From Bradyrhizobium icense (lineage in GTDB: Bacteria > Pseudomonadota > Alphaproteobacteria > Rhizobiales > Xanthobacteraceae): DNA of 64,000 nucleotides. Shown in pieces: positions 27,992-36,303 of this stretch; within the stretch, counting starts at the first letter, position 1; each line of letters opens with the position of its first letter. Position numbers and translations under genes: made by a program. The notes beneath the pieces are model-generated. The model did no database searches. It was not told the DNA's origin and saw nothing but the letters and a program-made list of their open reading frames with translations. The stretch is from NCBI RefSeq assembly GCF_001693385.1, contig NZ_CP016428.1, positions 7,192,001 to 7,256,000 of the forward strand. The letters run 5' to 3'.

Positions 27992-28042
27992 GCCACACTC
28001 CCTTATTTTCCGTCTTTTATTTCTGCCGCCTTGCGGAATTCG

Positions 28043-28055
28043 TTATATAGTATAA
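28043..28055. promoter_or_regulatory. Palindrome in the shared MaoC/amidohydrolase promoter region
   Basis: TTATA-TAG-TATAA is a perfect inverted repeat in an A+T-rich patch between divergent genes. It may be an operator for an unlinked regulator or only overlap a -10 element. Confidence 0.4.
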
Positions 28056-28097
28056 TCAATTTTCCAGACCCAAAAATCAAGCCGGCGGGAAACCCAG

Positions 28098-28982
28098 ATG
28101 CCCAAGCTCAAGCTGCCCGATATCGAGAAAGTCGTCGCGATCGACATCCACACCCATGCGGAAGAACCCTGCGGGTTGCATGGCGACGACGGCTATGACG
28201 ATTTTCAGGAGCGCATGGCGGAATATTTCAAATCGCCGCACAAGCATCCGCCGACCGTGCCGGAGACCGCGGCCTATTACCGCTCGAAGAACATCGCGGC
28301 GGTAATCTTCCCGGTCGATGCCGAGCGCGAGACCGGTTTTCGCCGCTACAACAATTACGAGATGCTGGAGGTCGCCTCCGACCATCTCGACGTTCTGATC
28401 CCGTTCGTCTCGATCGATCCGCACAAGGGCAAGCTCGGCGTACGCGAGGCGAGGAAGCTGATCGAGGAATACGGCGTCCGCGGCTTCAAATTCCATCCGA
28501 CCATGCAGGGCTTCTACGCCAACGACCGCATGGCCTATCCGCTTTATGAAGCGATCAATGACGGCGGCGCGATCGCGCTGTTCCACACCGGCCAGACCGG
28601 TGTCGGTTCAGGCATGCCGGGCGGCATGGGGATGCGCCTAAAATATTCCAACCCGATGTACATGGACGACGTCGCGGCGGATTTTCCGGACCTCAAGGTC
28701 ATCCTCGCGCATCCCTCCTTCCCCTGGCAGGAAGAGGCGCTATCGGTCGCGACGCACAAGCCCAACGTCTATATCGACCTCTCCGGCTGGTCGCCGAAAT
28801 ATTTTCCGCCGATCCTGGTGCGCTACATCAACTCGATCCTGCAGGACAAGATGCTGTTCGGCTCGGACTGGCCGGTCATCACGCCGGACCGCTGGCTGGC
28901 GGATTTTGCAAAACTCGAGATCCGCGAGGAGATCCGGCCGAAGGTGATGAAAGCCAACGCAAGGAAGATTTTGGGTATCTAA
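28098..28982 (+). CDS. Amidohydrolase family protein (ACMSD-like)
   Basis: A 294-residue metal-dependent hydrolase or decarboxylase of the amidohydrolase-2 (ACMSD) group. Metal ligands are visible as IDIHTHAEE at the N-terminus, a KFHPTMQGFY His, AHPSFPWQEEAL and the closing Asp in LFGSDWPVI. Enzymes of this group decarboxylate or hydrolyse aromatic acids. The position opposite two MaoC-like hydratases suggests one catabolic pathway, perhaps aromatic or acyl-CoA breakdown; the substrate cannot be read. Confidence 0.87.
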   Translation: MPKLKLPDIEKVVAIDIHTHAEEPCGLHGDDGYDDFQERMAEYFKSPHKHPPTVPETAAYYRSKNIAAVIFPVDAERETGFRRYNNYEMLEVASDHLDVLIPFVSIDPHKGKLGVREARKLIEEYGVRGFKFHPTMQGFYANDRMAYPLYEAINDGGAIALFHTGQTGVGSGMPGGMGMRLKYSNPMYMDDVAADFPDLKVILAHPSFPWQEEALSVATHKPNVYIDLSGWSPKYFPPILVRYINSILQDKMLFGSDWPVITPDRWLADFAKLEIREEIRPKVMKANARKILGI

Positions 28983-29018
28983 AGGGGTATCATCGGCGGC
29001 AAAGCTGCGAGGCGGTCC

Positions 29019-29864
29019 ATGACGAACTCCGCCAGAATTGCCATCCTGCTCGCCGCCGCGCTCCCGGTCTGGGTCGCCGGCGTGACCCTTTCGCCGGCGA
29101 CCGACAGGCCGCCACGCCTTGTCGAGTTCGAAAGCCCGCTCGCAGGCCCGCAAGCGTTGCAGGGTTACCTGCGATTGCCCGATGGTCCCGGCCCCTGGCC
29201 CGCGGTCGTGCTGCTACACGGCTGCGGCGGCGGTTGGCGCGGGATCGACGAGCGGTGGGGCAGGCTGCTCGCGGAATGGGGCTATGTCACGCTGACCATC
29301 GACCGCTTCGGCACGCGCGGCATCACCCACGCCTGCACGGCCTGGCCGCCGCCATCGACCCTATACGATGCCTATCGCGCGCTGAAATTCCTCGTCGGAC
29401 AGCCGTCGGTCAACCCAGGCCGCGTGGCCGTGGTGGGGTTTTCGCAAGGCGCCATGCTGGCGCTGCATGCGGTCGAGCGCAGCCAGATCGAACGCAGCTC
29501 AGAAGAAAAATTCCGTGCAGCGATCGGCTTCTATCCGCCCTGCCGTGGACTCAAGGGCAACATGACGGTGCCGACGCTGATCCTGATCGGCGAACTCGAC
29601 GACTGGACGCCGGCGAACGAGTGCCGCAGCCTCGCCGAAGGCCGGGACGACTGGGGTATCTCGCGCGAGAAAGGCAAGGGGGTTCCGATCGAGATTATCG
29701 TCTATCCCGGCGCCCATCACGATTTCGACGTGCCGAACTTCGCTACGCCCGTGAAGATGTTCGGCCATCACCTCGAGTTCAACGAGACGGCCCGGGATCA
29801 ATCCGTCGACGCACTTAGGAAATTCCTGTATGCGACCATCGGCGGAAGAGAGAAACAACCATGA
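29019..29864 (+). CDS. Dienelactone hydrolase family protein, exported
   Basis: A 281-residue alpha/beta hydrolase with an N-terminal hydrophobic leader (IAILLAAALPVWVAGVT). The oxyanion-region AVVLLHGCGGGW and the nucleophile elbow GFSQGAML (a Ser, not the Cys of classical dienelactone hydrolase) are clear. A likely acid is in GELDDWTPA and the His is in YPGAHHDF. GAGGCGG precedes the ATG. The stop overlaps the HAD gene by four bases. Probably a periplasmic esterase; substrate unknown. Confidence 0.85.
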   Translation: MTNSARIAILLAAALPVWVAGVTLSPATDRPPRLVEFESPLAGPQALQGYLRLPDGPGPWPAVVLLHGCGGGWRGIDERWGRLLAEWGYVTLTIDRFGTRGITHACTAWPPPSTLYDAYRALKFLVGQPSVNPGRVAVVGFSQGAMLALHAVERSQIERSSEEKFRAAIGFYPPCRGLKGNMTVPTLILIGELDDWTPANECRSLAEGRDDWGISREKGKGVPIEIIVYPGAHHDFDVPNFATPVKMFGHHLEFNETARDQSVDALRKFLYATIGGREKQP

Positions 29865-30607
29865 CCATCAAAGCCGTTGTCTTCGACGCCTATGGCACGC
29901 TTTACGATGTTCAGTCGGTGGCTGACGTCACCGAGGAGGCGTTTCCCGGTTATGGCGGGATCATCACCCAGGTCTGGCGCATCAAGCAGCTCGAATATAC
30001 CTGGCTGCGCTCGCTGATGCAGCGCTACCAGGATTTTGCCGAAGTGACCCGCGACTCGCTGGCCTACACGCTGGCCAGCCTCGGACTGCAGTATGACGAG
30101 GATACGTTCGCACGTATCATCGATAAATATCTGCATCTCGATCTCTATCCGGATGCGCTGGCGGCATTGTCGGCCATGAAGGACCGCAAGCTCGCGATCC
30201 TGTCCAACGGCAGCCCCGGTATGCTCAACGCGCTGGTGAAGAACAGCGGGCTCGACCGCGTGCTCGATGCGACCATCAGCGTCGACGCAAAAAAGATCTT
30301 CAAACCCAGCCCCGCGGTCTATGCGCTGATCGAGGAGGTGCTGCACGTGCCGCCGGCCGAGGTGCTGTTCATCTCCTCCAATCCCTGGGACGCCTGCGGT
30401 GCCAAGGCGTTCGGGCTCAACGTCGCCTGGATCGAACGGGTGACGCCGGAAGCGATGGCGCTGGCCTGCCTGGAAAGCGAGACGCTGCCGCCCTTGACGA
30501 TGTTCAAGATATTGCGCACCCAGATGGATGAGCTTGGATTTGTGCCCGATCATCGCATCCACAGCCTCTCCGAACTGCCCGCACTGGTGTCTGCCCAAAG
30601 GTCCTGA
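29861..30607 (+). CDS. Haloacid dehalogenase, type II
   Basis: A 248-residue HAD hydrolase of the L-2-haloacid dehalogenase class. The nucleophile motif is VFDAYGTLYD near residue 9, motif II LSNGSP near residue 113, the conserved Lys in KKIFKPSP, and motif III/IV SSNPWDACGA. The SNGSP and SSNPWD forms match true haloacid dehalogenases. Coupled to the hydrolase upstream (ATGA overlap). It would hydrolyse L-2-chloro or fluoro acids to D-2-hydroxy acids, though housekeeping activity is possible. Confidence 0.9.
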   Translation: MTIKAVVFDAYGTLYDVQSVADVTEEAFPGYGGIITQVWRIKQLEYTWLRSLMQRYQDFAEVTRDSLAYTLASLGLQYDEDTFARIIDKYLHLDLYPDALAALSAMKDRKLAILSNGSPGMLNALVKNSGLDRVLDATISVDAKKIFKPSPAVYALIEEVLHVPPAEVLFISSNPWDACGAKAFGLNVAWIERVTPEAMALACLESETLPPLTMFKILRTQMDELGFVPDHRIHSLSELPALVSAQRS

Positions 30608-30612
30608 ACAAG

Positions 30613-31098
30613 ATGAGTCTAGAGTCCGTGCGCGCCTTCTTTGCAGAAAAGGCGCCGGAAATTTCCGTGATCGAATCCGAGATGAGTTCGGCCACGGTCG
30701 CGCTGGCGGCGGAGGCCTACGGCGTCGAGCCGGCGCGGATTGCGAAGACGCTGAGCTTGCGGATCGGCGACCGCGTCATCCTGATCGTCGCGGCCGGCAC
30801 GTCGCGGATGGACAACAAGAAGGTGAAGGCGCTGTTCGGGGGAAAGCCGAAGATGCTCGGCCTCGAGGAAGTCGCCGAAATCACCGGCCACGAAGTAGGC
30901 GGCGTGTGTCCGTTCGGACTGAAGACGCCGCTGCCGGTCTATTGTGACGTGTCACTGAAGGCGTTCGACATCGTGGTGCCCGCCGCGGGCTCAACCCACA
31001 GCGCGGTGAAAATCACCCCCGCGCGCATGGCCGAACTGACGTCGGCCGAATGGGTCGACGTCTGCGAACTCAGGCCCGTCGAGGCGGCGTCGGCCTAA
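30613..31098 (+). CDS. YbaK/EbsC-type (prolyl-tRNA deacylase-like) protein
   Basis: A 161-residue protein with the YbaK fold: IAKTLSLRIGDRVILIVAAGTSRMDNKKVKALFG holds the conserved Lys of the active site, followed by EVGGVCPFGLKTPLPVYCDVSL. Family members clear Cys or Ala mischarged onto tRNA-Pro, in trans to ProRS. Only five bases separate it from the HAD gene, so it may be in the same transcript. Its stop overlaps the stop of the convergent gene. Confidence 0.88.
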   Translation: MSLESVRAFFAEKAPEISVIESEMSSATVALAAEAYGVEPARIAKTLSLRIGDRVILIVAAGTSRMDNKKVKALFGGKPKMLGLEEVAEITGHEVGGVCPFGLKTPLPVYCDVSLKAFDIVVPAAGSTHSAVKITPARMAELTSAEWVDVCELRPVEAASA

Positions 31099-31478
31099 TC
31101 GTCTTCTTCAAAGAACGGTCTCGGCTGCGGCGGCACCGTCTGCGGCTGCACATATTGCGGCTGCACATATTGCGGCGCGCGTGAACGCGGCACCGCCTGC
31201 TGCCGTACCCCGCGCGGAGGCGGCGTCGGCTGCGCGTTGGCCTGCGATTCGAACACCGCGCGGCAATTGGTGGAGAGCTGGGGCGTGTTTTGCCGCAAAC
31301 ATGCCACGATCCGGCTGACGTCCGGGATCTGGTTGCCACAGAGCCGCCAGACGTCGGGCGTGCAGGCCATCTGCTGTTCCCAGGTTCCGCGATATTCTTG
31401 CGAGAAAGCGGGAAAGGCCGCGCCAGTTCCGCCGCCGATCGCGAGGGCGAGTGCAAGGACGATCCGCTGCGTTTGCAT
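31095..31478 (-). CDS. Exported small hypothetical protein with Gln/Pro repeats
   Basis: A 127-residue protein with a signal peptide (LALALAIGGGTGAAFPAFS). The first mature part has three Cys (MACTPDVWRLCGNQIPDVSRIVACLRQNTPQLSTNC adds a fourth), a pattern seen in small periplasmic Cys-rich proteins of this group. The second half is low-complexity with a repeated YVQPQ. The start at 31478 is chosen by signal peptide. The C-terminal stop overlaps the convergent YbaK gene by four bases. Function unknown. Confidence 0.75.
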   Translation of the reverse strand: MQTQRIVLALALAIGGGTGAAFPAFSQEYRGTWEQQMACTPDVWRLCGNQIPDVSRIVACLRQNTPQLSTNCRAVFESQANAQPTPPPRGVRQQAVPRSRAPQYVQPQYVQPQTVPPQPRPFFEEDD

Positions 31479-31603
31479 GGACAGGTCCCCTTCTTTTCGA
31501 TTTTCACAGGCGCGGAAGCACCGCGCGGCGACGGGCATTGAGCCTGCCGAATGAATGCGGCCACGCGACGTTAGTGCGAACAAAAAAATGTGAAGCGGGT
31601 TCC

Positions 31604-32593
31604 CTACCCCACCTTGCCGATCTTCTTCACCGCCGCGACCAGCCGCGCGCTGTCTTCCGCGACGAATTTTGCAAATTCCGGCGCGTCCAGGTAGGCGACC
31701 GGGCTGCCGGCGGTCTCGAAGGTCTTGACCACCTCGGGCGCCTTCACCGCCTCCGCCATCGCTTCGCGCAGCCGCGTCATGATCGGCGCCGGCAATGCGC
31801 TTTGCGCGAACAGTCCCGCCCAGATGTAGAACTCGACGTCCTTGTAGCCGAGTTCTTCGAAAGTCGGCAGATCGGGGAAACTCTTGATGCGCTGGGCGCC
31901 CCAATTGGCGAGCACGCGCATCTTGCCGTCATCGACTTGCTGCTTCAGCGTACCCGGCGCCGAGGCCATTGCCTGCACGGTGCCGCTCAGCAAGGCGGTC
32001 AGCGCCGGCCCCGCGCCGCGGAACGGCACGTGCAGCAATTTGATGCCGGCGCTGGCGGCAAACATCTCCATCGCCACGTGCAGCGTGCCGTAGGGGCCGG
32101 ACGAGCCATACGGAATCTGCCCGGGGCGCTTCTTGGCGTCGTCGACGAACTCCTGCAGCGTCTTCCATGGCGCGGAAGCCGGCACCGCCAGCAGCGTCGG
32201 ATCGGCGAGCACCCGCGCGATCGGCGCGAATTGCGAGACTTCATACGCCACCGGACGATCGAACAGCCGGTCGGCTTCCGGCAGCACCGCAAGCGAGGAC
32301 AGCGTCATCAGCAGCGTGTGCCCGTCAGGCTCGGCGCGCGCCGCCGCCGCGTTGCCAACCGATCCGCCGCCGCCACCGGCGCGGTTGTCGACGATCACAG
32401 GCTTGCCGAGGATCCGCTCCAGCGCCTGCGCGATCGGCCGCGCCGCGAGATCGGCCTGCCCGCCGGGCGGAAACGGCACGATCATAGTGACGTTGCGCGA
32501 TGGGTATGGGCCTTGCGCGAAGGCGGGGCTGGAGAGCGCGGTGCGTGCCAGCGGCAGCGCGGCGGCGGCCTGCAAGAGTTCGCGGCGGTTCAT
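31604..32593 (-). CDS. Tripartite tricarboxylate transporter substrate-binding protein (Bug/TctC)
   Basis: A 329-residue periplasmic binding protein. The leader MNRRELLQAAAALPLART...AFAQ resembles a Tat-type signal. Family features are VTMIVPFPPGGQADLAARPIA, NRAGGGGGSVG and a conserved lobe LPTFEELGYKDVEFYIWAGL. It captures carboxylates such as citrate or glutarate for the TctAB permease. No tctA or tctB lies near, as for most Bug proteins, so the membrane partner is unlinked. Confidence 0.9.
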   Translation of the reverse strand: MNRRELLQAAAALPLARTALSSPAFAQGPYPSRNVTMIVPFPPGGQADLAARPIAQALERILGKPVIVDNRAGGGGGSVGNAAAARAEPDGHTLLMTLSSLAVLPEADRLFDRPVAYEVSQFAPIARVLADPTLLAVPASAPWKTLQEFVDDAKKRPGQIPYGSSGPYGTLHVAMEMFAASAGIKLLHVPFRGAGPALTALLSGTVQAMASAPGTLKQQVDDGKMRVLANWGAQRIKSFPDLPTFEELGYKDVEFYIWAGLFAQSALPAPIMTRLREAMAEAVKAPEVVKTFETAGSPVAYLDAPEFAKFVAEDSARLVAAVKKIGKVG

Positions 32594-32670
32594 GGTGGTT
32601 TCTCCCCAGCGTTTGTTTTTTGTCCGGCGAGATTAGCCGATACATGGCACATGGCGATAGCGCGCGTCTT

Positions 32671-32823
32671 CCCACCCTCCCTGGAGGGGGTCGCCGCGTA
32701 GCGGCGGGGTGGGGTGACGGTCCGTCCCCATCCAACGGTGCCCGAGTGGAGAGACCACCCCACCCCGACTCACATTTCGCTTTGCTCAATGTGAGTCGAC
32801 CCTCCCCCTCCATGGGAGGGTAA
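32671..32823. repeat. Mosaic palindromic repeat, copy B (about 150 bp)
   Basis: Modules CCCACCCTCCCTGGAGGGGG, CGGGGTGGGGTGACGG and CACCCCACCCCGACTCACA match copy A at 23687-23845 in inverted order. It fills the gap between the Bug gene and the LysR gene. Confidence 0.8.
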
Positions 32824-32832
32824 GCGCACACT

Positions 32833-33747
32833 TCACTGCTTCCGCTTCTTCGCTCGCGCAAACTGCTTCATCAAAAACTCCGCCAGCACTTCGACGCGCG
32901 CGGGCCGCGGGCCGCCGGGTGGGGTCACCAGATGCACCGCGCCTTCCGGCTGGTGCCAGCCTTTCAGAATCACTTCGACCTCGCCGGATGCAATGGCGTC
33001 GCCGATGATGAAGTCCGGCAGGTCGGCGATGCCGAGCCCGGCAATAACGCTCGGCAACAGCGCCTCGCCGTTGTTGACGCGGAGCTGGCCTGCGGGGCGC
33101 ACGCTGGCCTGCTCGCCTGAGGCGTTGGTGTAGTGCCAGACGCCGGGTGTCGAGAGATAGGCGTAACCAAAACACTTGTGCTGGGCGAGATGCATCGGAT
33201 GCGTCGGCCTGCCGTGTCGCTTCAGATAGGATGGAGCGGCCACCGTGTAGCGCGGCATGGCGCACAGCCGCCGCGCGATCAGGGAGGAATCCGGCAGCCG
33301 CGCGATGCGCAGGCCGGCATCGAATCCTTCGCCGATCAGATCGACGGTCGCGTCGCTCAAATGAAGATCGATCGAGACTTCCGGGAAGGCTGCGAGAAAC
33401 TCCGGCAAGATCGGCGCCACCGCCTTGACCCCAAACGTCATCGGCACTGCGAGCCGCACCAGCCCGCGCGGCGCCATCGATTGCGACAAGGCTTCGTTCT
33501 CGGCGTCCTCGCCGTCGGCCAGGAGGCGCGCCGCGCGCTCGGCGAGCCTCTGCCCGGCGTCGGTCAGCGCCAGCCGCCGCGAGGTGCGGTTGAACAGCCG
33601 CGCGCCGAGCCGCTGCTCCAGCCGGCTGACCGCCTTGGAAACGGTGGCCTTGGACAGCGCCAGTTCGGTCGCGGCCGAAGCAAACGACCGTAATTCCACG
33701 ACTTTTGCGAAAATTGCCAGCGCCTCGAAGTCCGGAAGTTTGGACAT
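32833..33747 (-). CDS. LysR-type transcriptional regulator
   Basis: A 304-residue regulator. The winged helix-turn-helix is at residues 1-60 (LSKATVSKAVSRLEQRLGARLFNRTSRRL), followed by the co-inducer-binding domain. GGAGG precedes the ATG at 33747; the longer frame is rejected. It is divergent from an SDR-pirin-WrbA run, the usual layout for a LysR regulator controlling the facing genes. A GAAAC-N5-GTTTC palindrome lies between. Inducer is unknown; a quinone or redox stress signal would suit the target genes. Confidence 0.92.
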   Translation of the reverse strand: MSKLPDFEALAIFAKVVELRSFASAATELALSKATVSKAVSRLEQRLGARLFNRTSRRLALTDAGQRLAERAARLLADGEDAENEALSQSMAPRGLVRLAVPMTFGVKAVAPILPEFLAAFPEVSIDLHLSDATVDLIGEGFDAGLRIARLPDSSLIARRLCAMPRYTVAAPSYLKRHGRPTHPMHLAQHKCFGYAYLSTPGVWHYTNASGEQASVRPAGQLRVNNGEALLPSVIAGLGIADLPDFIIGDAIASGEVEVILKGWHQPEGAVHLVTPPGGPRPARVEVLAEFLMKQFARAKKRKQ

Positions 33748-33775
33748 GCGGATCTGCCTCCAGAGGCTCATTTTA

Positions 33776-33790
33776 GAAACAATGAGTTTC
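33776..33790. promoter_or_regulatory. Candidate LysR operator
   Basis: GAAAC-AATGA-GTTTC is a perfect 15-bp inverted repeat in an A+T-rich patch, 29 bases from the LysR start and 75 bases before the SDR gene. A further GTTTC half-site follows at 33795. The layout fits a LysR binding region. Confidence 0.55.
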
Positions 33791-33864
33791 AATAGTTTCT
33801 ATTTCTATATCACGCCGGGACGCATATCCAATGGCCATCGGAATTCAAGCAACGGAGAAATCCA

Positions 33865-34617
33865 ATGACCAAGAAGCTCTCAGGCAAGGTAGCCCTCGTC
33901 ACCGGCGGCTCGCGCGGCATCGGCGCGGCGTCTGCCCGTGCACTCGCAGAAGAAGGCGCCAACGTTGCGATCAGTTACGTGGCCTCTCCCGACAAGGCCG
34001 AGGCCGTCGTCGCCGAGCTGAAGACCAAGGGCGTCAACGCGCGCGCCTACAAGGCCGACCAGGCCTCCTCCTCAGACGTCGATCAACTCGTGAAGAACGT
34101 TGCGAAGGATTTCGGCCGGCTCGACATTCTCGTCAACAATGCCGGCGTGGCCGTCGGCGGCGCAGTCGACGACCCCAATGCAGACACCGCGGCACTGGCC
34201 CGGCAGAGTGCGGTGAACGTCGATGGCGTCATCGCCGCGATCCGCACCGCCTCTAAATTGATGGGCGAAGGTGGCAGGATCGTCACGATCGGCTCCGATA
34301 TCGCGACCCGCGCCTCGTTCCCCGGCCTCGCCGATTACGCCGCCACCAAGGCCGCGGTCGTCGGCTACACCAAGGGCGCGGCGCGCGACCTCGGACCCCG
34401 CGGCATCACCGTGAACGTGCTGCAGCCGGGCTCGATCGACACCGACATGAACCCGGATGACGACCGCGACTTCGCCGACCTCCAGCGCAAGCAGCACGCG
34501 CTGCAGCGCTTCGGAAAGCCGGAAGAAATCGCAGCCGGCGTCGTGTTCCTCGCGAGCCCCGAGGCGTCTTTCGTGACCGGCACGGTGCTCAACGTCGATG
34601 GCGGCTTCGGCGCGTAA
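33865..34617 (+). CDS. Short-chain dehydrogenase/reductase (FabG-like)
   Basis: A 250-residue classical SDR. The NAD(P)-binding motif is TGGSRGIG near residue 14, NNAGV marks the central strand and YAATK near residue 154 the catalytic Tyr/Lys pair. The C-terminus DGGFGA is typical. It reduces or oxidises a carbonyl/alcohol pair with NAD(P)H. First gene of the LysR-facing unit with pirin and wrbA. Likely physiological substrate is a quinone or electrophilic carbonyl, but this is inference. Confidence 0.9.
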   Translation: MTKKLSGKVALVTGGSRGIGAASARALAEEGANVAISYVASPDKAEAVVAELKTKGVNARAYKADQASSSDVDQLVKNVAKDFGRLDILVNNAGVAVGGAVDDPNADTAALARQSAVNVDGVIAAIRTASKLMGEGGRIVTIGSDIATRASFPGLADYAATKAAVVGYTKGAARDLGPRGITVNVLQPGSIDTDMNPDDDRDFADLQRKQHALQRFGKPEEIAAGVVFLASPEASFVTGTVLNVDGGFGA

Positions 34618-34689
34618 TTCAAATCCAGCCGAGCCGGACGCGTGCCGCCCGGCCCGCCAGTTCAAAAACTCTCAATGAAGGAATGTCCC

Positions 34690-35388
34690 ATGATCGAACT
34701 CAGACCTTTCGCAAAACTCGGCAGCGCCGATCACGGCTGGCTGAAGGCAAAACACCACTTCTCGTTCGGCAGCCATTACGATCCGGACAATATGGGTCAC
34801 GGCGCTTTGCGTGTGTGGAACGATGACGAGATCGCGCCGAACACCGGCTTTCCCGCCCATCCCCACGCCAACATGGAAATCATCACCTATGTCCGTGAAG
34901 GCGCGATCACGCACCAGGACTCGCTCGGCAACAAGGGCCGGACCGAGGCCGGCGACGTGCAGGTGATGAGTGCCGGAAGCGGCATTCGTCACTCCGAATA
35001 CAATCTGGAGCCGTCGAAGACGAAGATCTTCCAGATCTGGATCGAGCCGACGACGAAGGGCGGTCAGCCGACCTGGGGCGCAAAGCCGTTTCCGAAGTCG
35101 GATCGCTCCGGCAGGCTCGTGACGATCGCGAGCGGTATTGCCGGCGACGAGGACGCACTGCCGATCCGCGCCGATGCGCGGGTGCTCGCGACCACGTTGA
35201 AGGCGGGCGAGAGCGCGGCGTACGAAGCGGCAAAAACGCGGCATCTCTATCTGGTGCCGGCGGCGGGCAGCGTCGAAGTCAACGGCGTGCGCGTCAACGC
35301 CCGCGACGGCGCTGCGATCCGCGGCGAGGCGAGGCTGACGATTACCGCGCTGGAAGATTCCGAACTGGTGCTGGTCGACGCGGCGTAA
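34690..35388 (+). CDS. Pirin family protein (YhaK-like bicupin)
   Basis: A 232-residue bicupin. The first cupin motif, GFPAHPHANMEIITYV, supplies the His ligands and Glu for Fe or another metal, and HQDSLGNKGRTEAGDVQVMSAGSGIRHSE is the signature of pirins. The ATG at 34690 has AAGGAA upstream, better than the Met five codons earlier. Bacterial pirins include quercetin 2,3-dioxygenases and redox-sensing proteins. Genes for SDR, pirin and WrbA under one LysR regulator point to an oxidative or quinone stress unit. Confidence 0.92.
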   Translation: MIELRPFAKLGSADHGWLKAKHHFSFGSHYDPDNMGHGALRVWNDDEIAPNTGFPAHPHANMEIITYVREGAITHQDSLGNKGRTEAGDVQVMSAGSGIRHSEYNLEPSKTKIFQIWIEPTTKGGQPTWGAKPFPKSDRSGRLVTIASGIAGDEDALPIRADARVLATTLKAGESAAYEAAKTRHLYLVPAAGSVEVNGVRVNARDGAAIRGEARLTITALEDSELVLVDAA

Positions 35389-35403
35389 GGCCACTCACTG
35401 ATC

Positions 35404-35493
35404 GTCATGCCCGGGCTTGACCCGGGCATCCATCCTCTTCGGAAGAGTCTTTCTCAAGATCGATGGATTGCCGGGTCAAGCCCGGCAATGACG
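35404..35493. repeat. REP-like element between pirin and wrbA
   Basis: GTCATGCCCGGGCTTGACCC at the left and CAAGCCCGGCAATGACGG at the right match the copy in groES-groEL at 8451-8528; the middle differs by a short insertion. Confidence 0.8.
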
Positions 35494-35535
35494 GCCCCAA
35501 GGAACAACTCACTTCAAACCCAAAGGACAACCAAC

Positions 35536-36135
35536 ATGGCCAAAGTACTCGTGCTCTATTATTCCGCTTACGGTCACATCGAGGCGATGGCGAATGCGGT
35601 CGCCGAAGGCGCGCGCAAGGCCGGCGCCACCGTCGACATCAAGCGCGTGCCGGAGCTCGTACCCGAAGCGGTCGCGAAGGCTTCACACTACAGGCTCGAT
35701 CAGGCCGCCCCGATCGCCAAGGTCGAAGACCTCGCTAATTACGACGCGATCGTCATCGGCACCGGCACCCGCTTCGGCCGCATGGCCTCGCAGATGGCGA
35801 ACTTCCTCGATCAGGCCGGCGGCCTCTGGGCCAAGGGCGCGCTGCACGGCAAGGTCGGCGGCGCCTTCACCGCGACCGCTACCCAGCATGGCGGGCAGGA
35901 AACCACGCTGTTCTCCATCATCACCAACCTGCTGCATTTCGGCATGACCGTCGTCGGCCTGAACTACGGCTTTGCCGGCCAGATGAAGCTCGACGAAGTC
36001 ACCGGCGGTGCGCCCTATGGCGCCACCACGATCACCGGCGGCGACGGCAGCCGCCAGCCGAGCGAAAACGAACTCGCCGGCGCGCGCTATCAAGGGCGCG
36101 TGATCGCGGAGACCGCCAACAAACTCCACGGCTGA
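35536..36135 (+). CDS. wrbA: NAD(P)H:quinone oxidoreductase WrbA
   Basis: A 199-residue flavodoxin-like quinone reductase of full length. The FMN phosphate loop is [15 protein letters not shown]; further marks are [22 protein letters not shown] and [16 protein letters not shown]. It carries out two-electron reduction of quinones and so avoids semiquinone radicals. The start at 35536 is the first codon matching WrbA; the longer frame lies in the REP element. It forms the end of the SDR-pirin-WrbA group, though the REP element may reduce read-through. Confidence 0.95.
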   Translation: MAKVLVLYYSAYGHIEAMANAVAEGARKAGATVDIKRVPELVPEAVAKASHYRLDQAAPIAKVEDLANYDAIVIGTGTRFGRMASQMANFLDQAGGLWAKGALHGKVGGAFTATATQHGGQETTLFSIITNLLHFGMTVVGLNYGFAGQMKLDEVTGGAPYGATTITGGDGSRQPSENELAGARYQGRVIAETANKLHG

Positions 36136-36303
36136 TGCGATATGGGCGGCGTTCTCTCTTACGAATGCCGCCCTATCTAGTCCTTCGGGGGCGCAGCAAG
36201 CGGCGCTGCCCGGAATGCACGAAATCGTGAGGCATAGTTTCTAAACGCCTTATGAATCCGTGATAGGTCTTCGGCCTCCTGGTCGGCGCGCAAAGGTTCT
36301 AGC

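Noticed and set aside
31479..31904. Longer form of the Gln/Pro-repeat protein starting at 31904
   Set aside because: It overlaps the Bug gene on the same strand in another frame and removes the signal peptide from the N-terminus.
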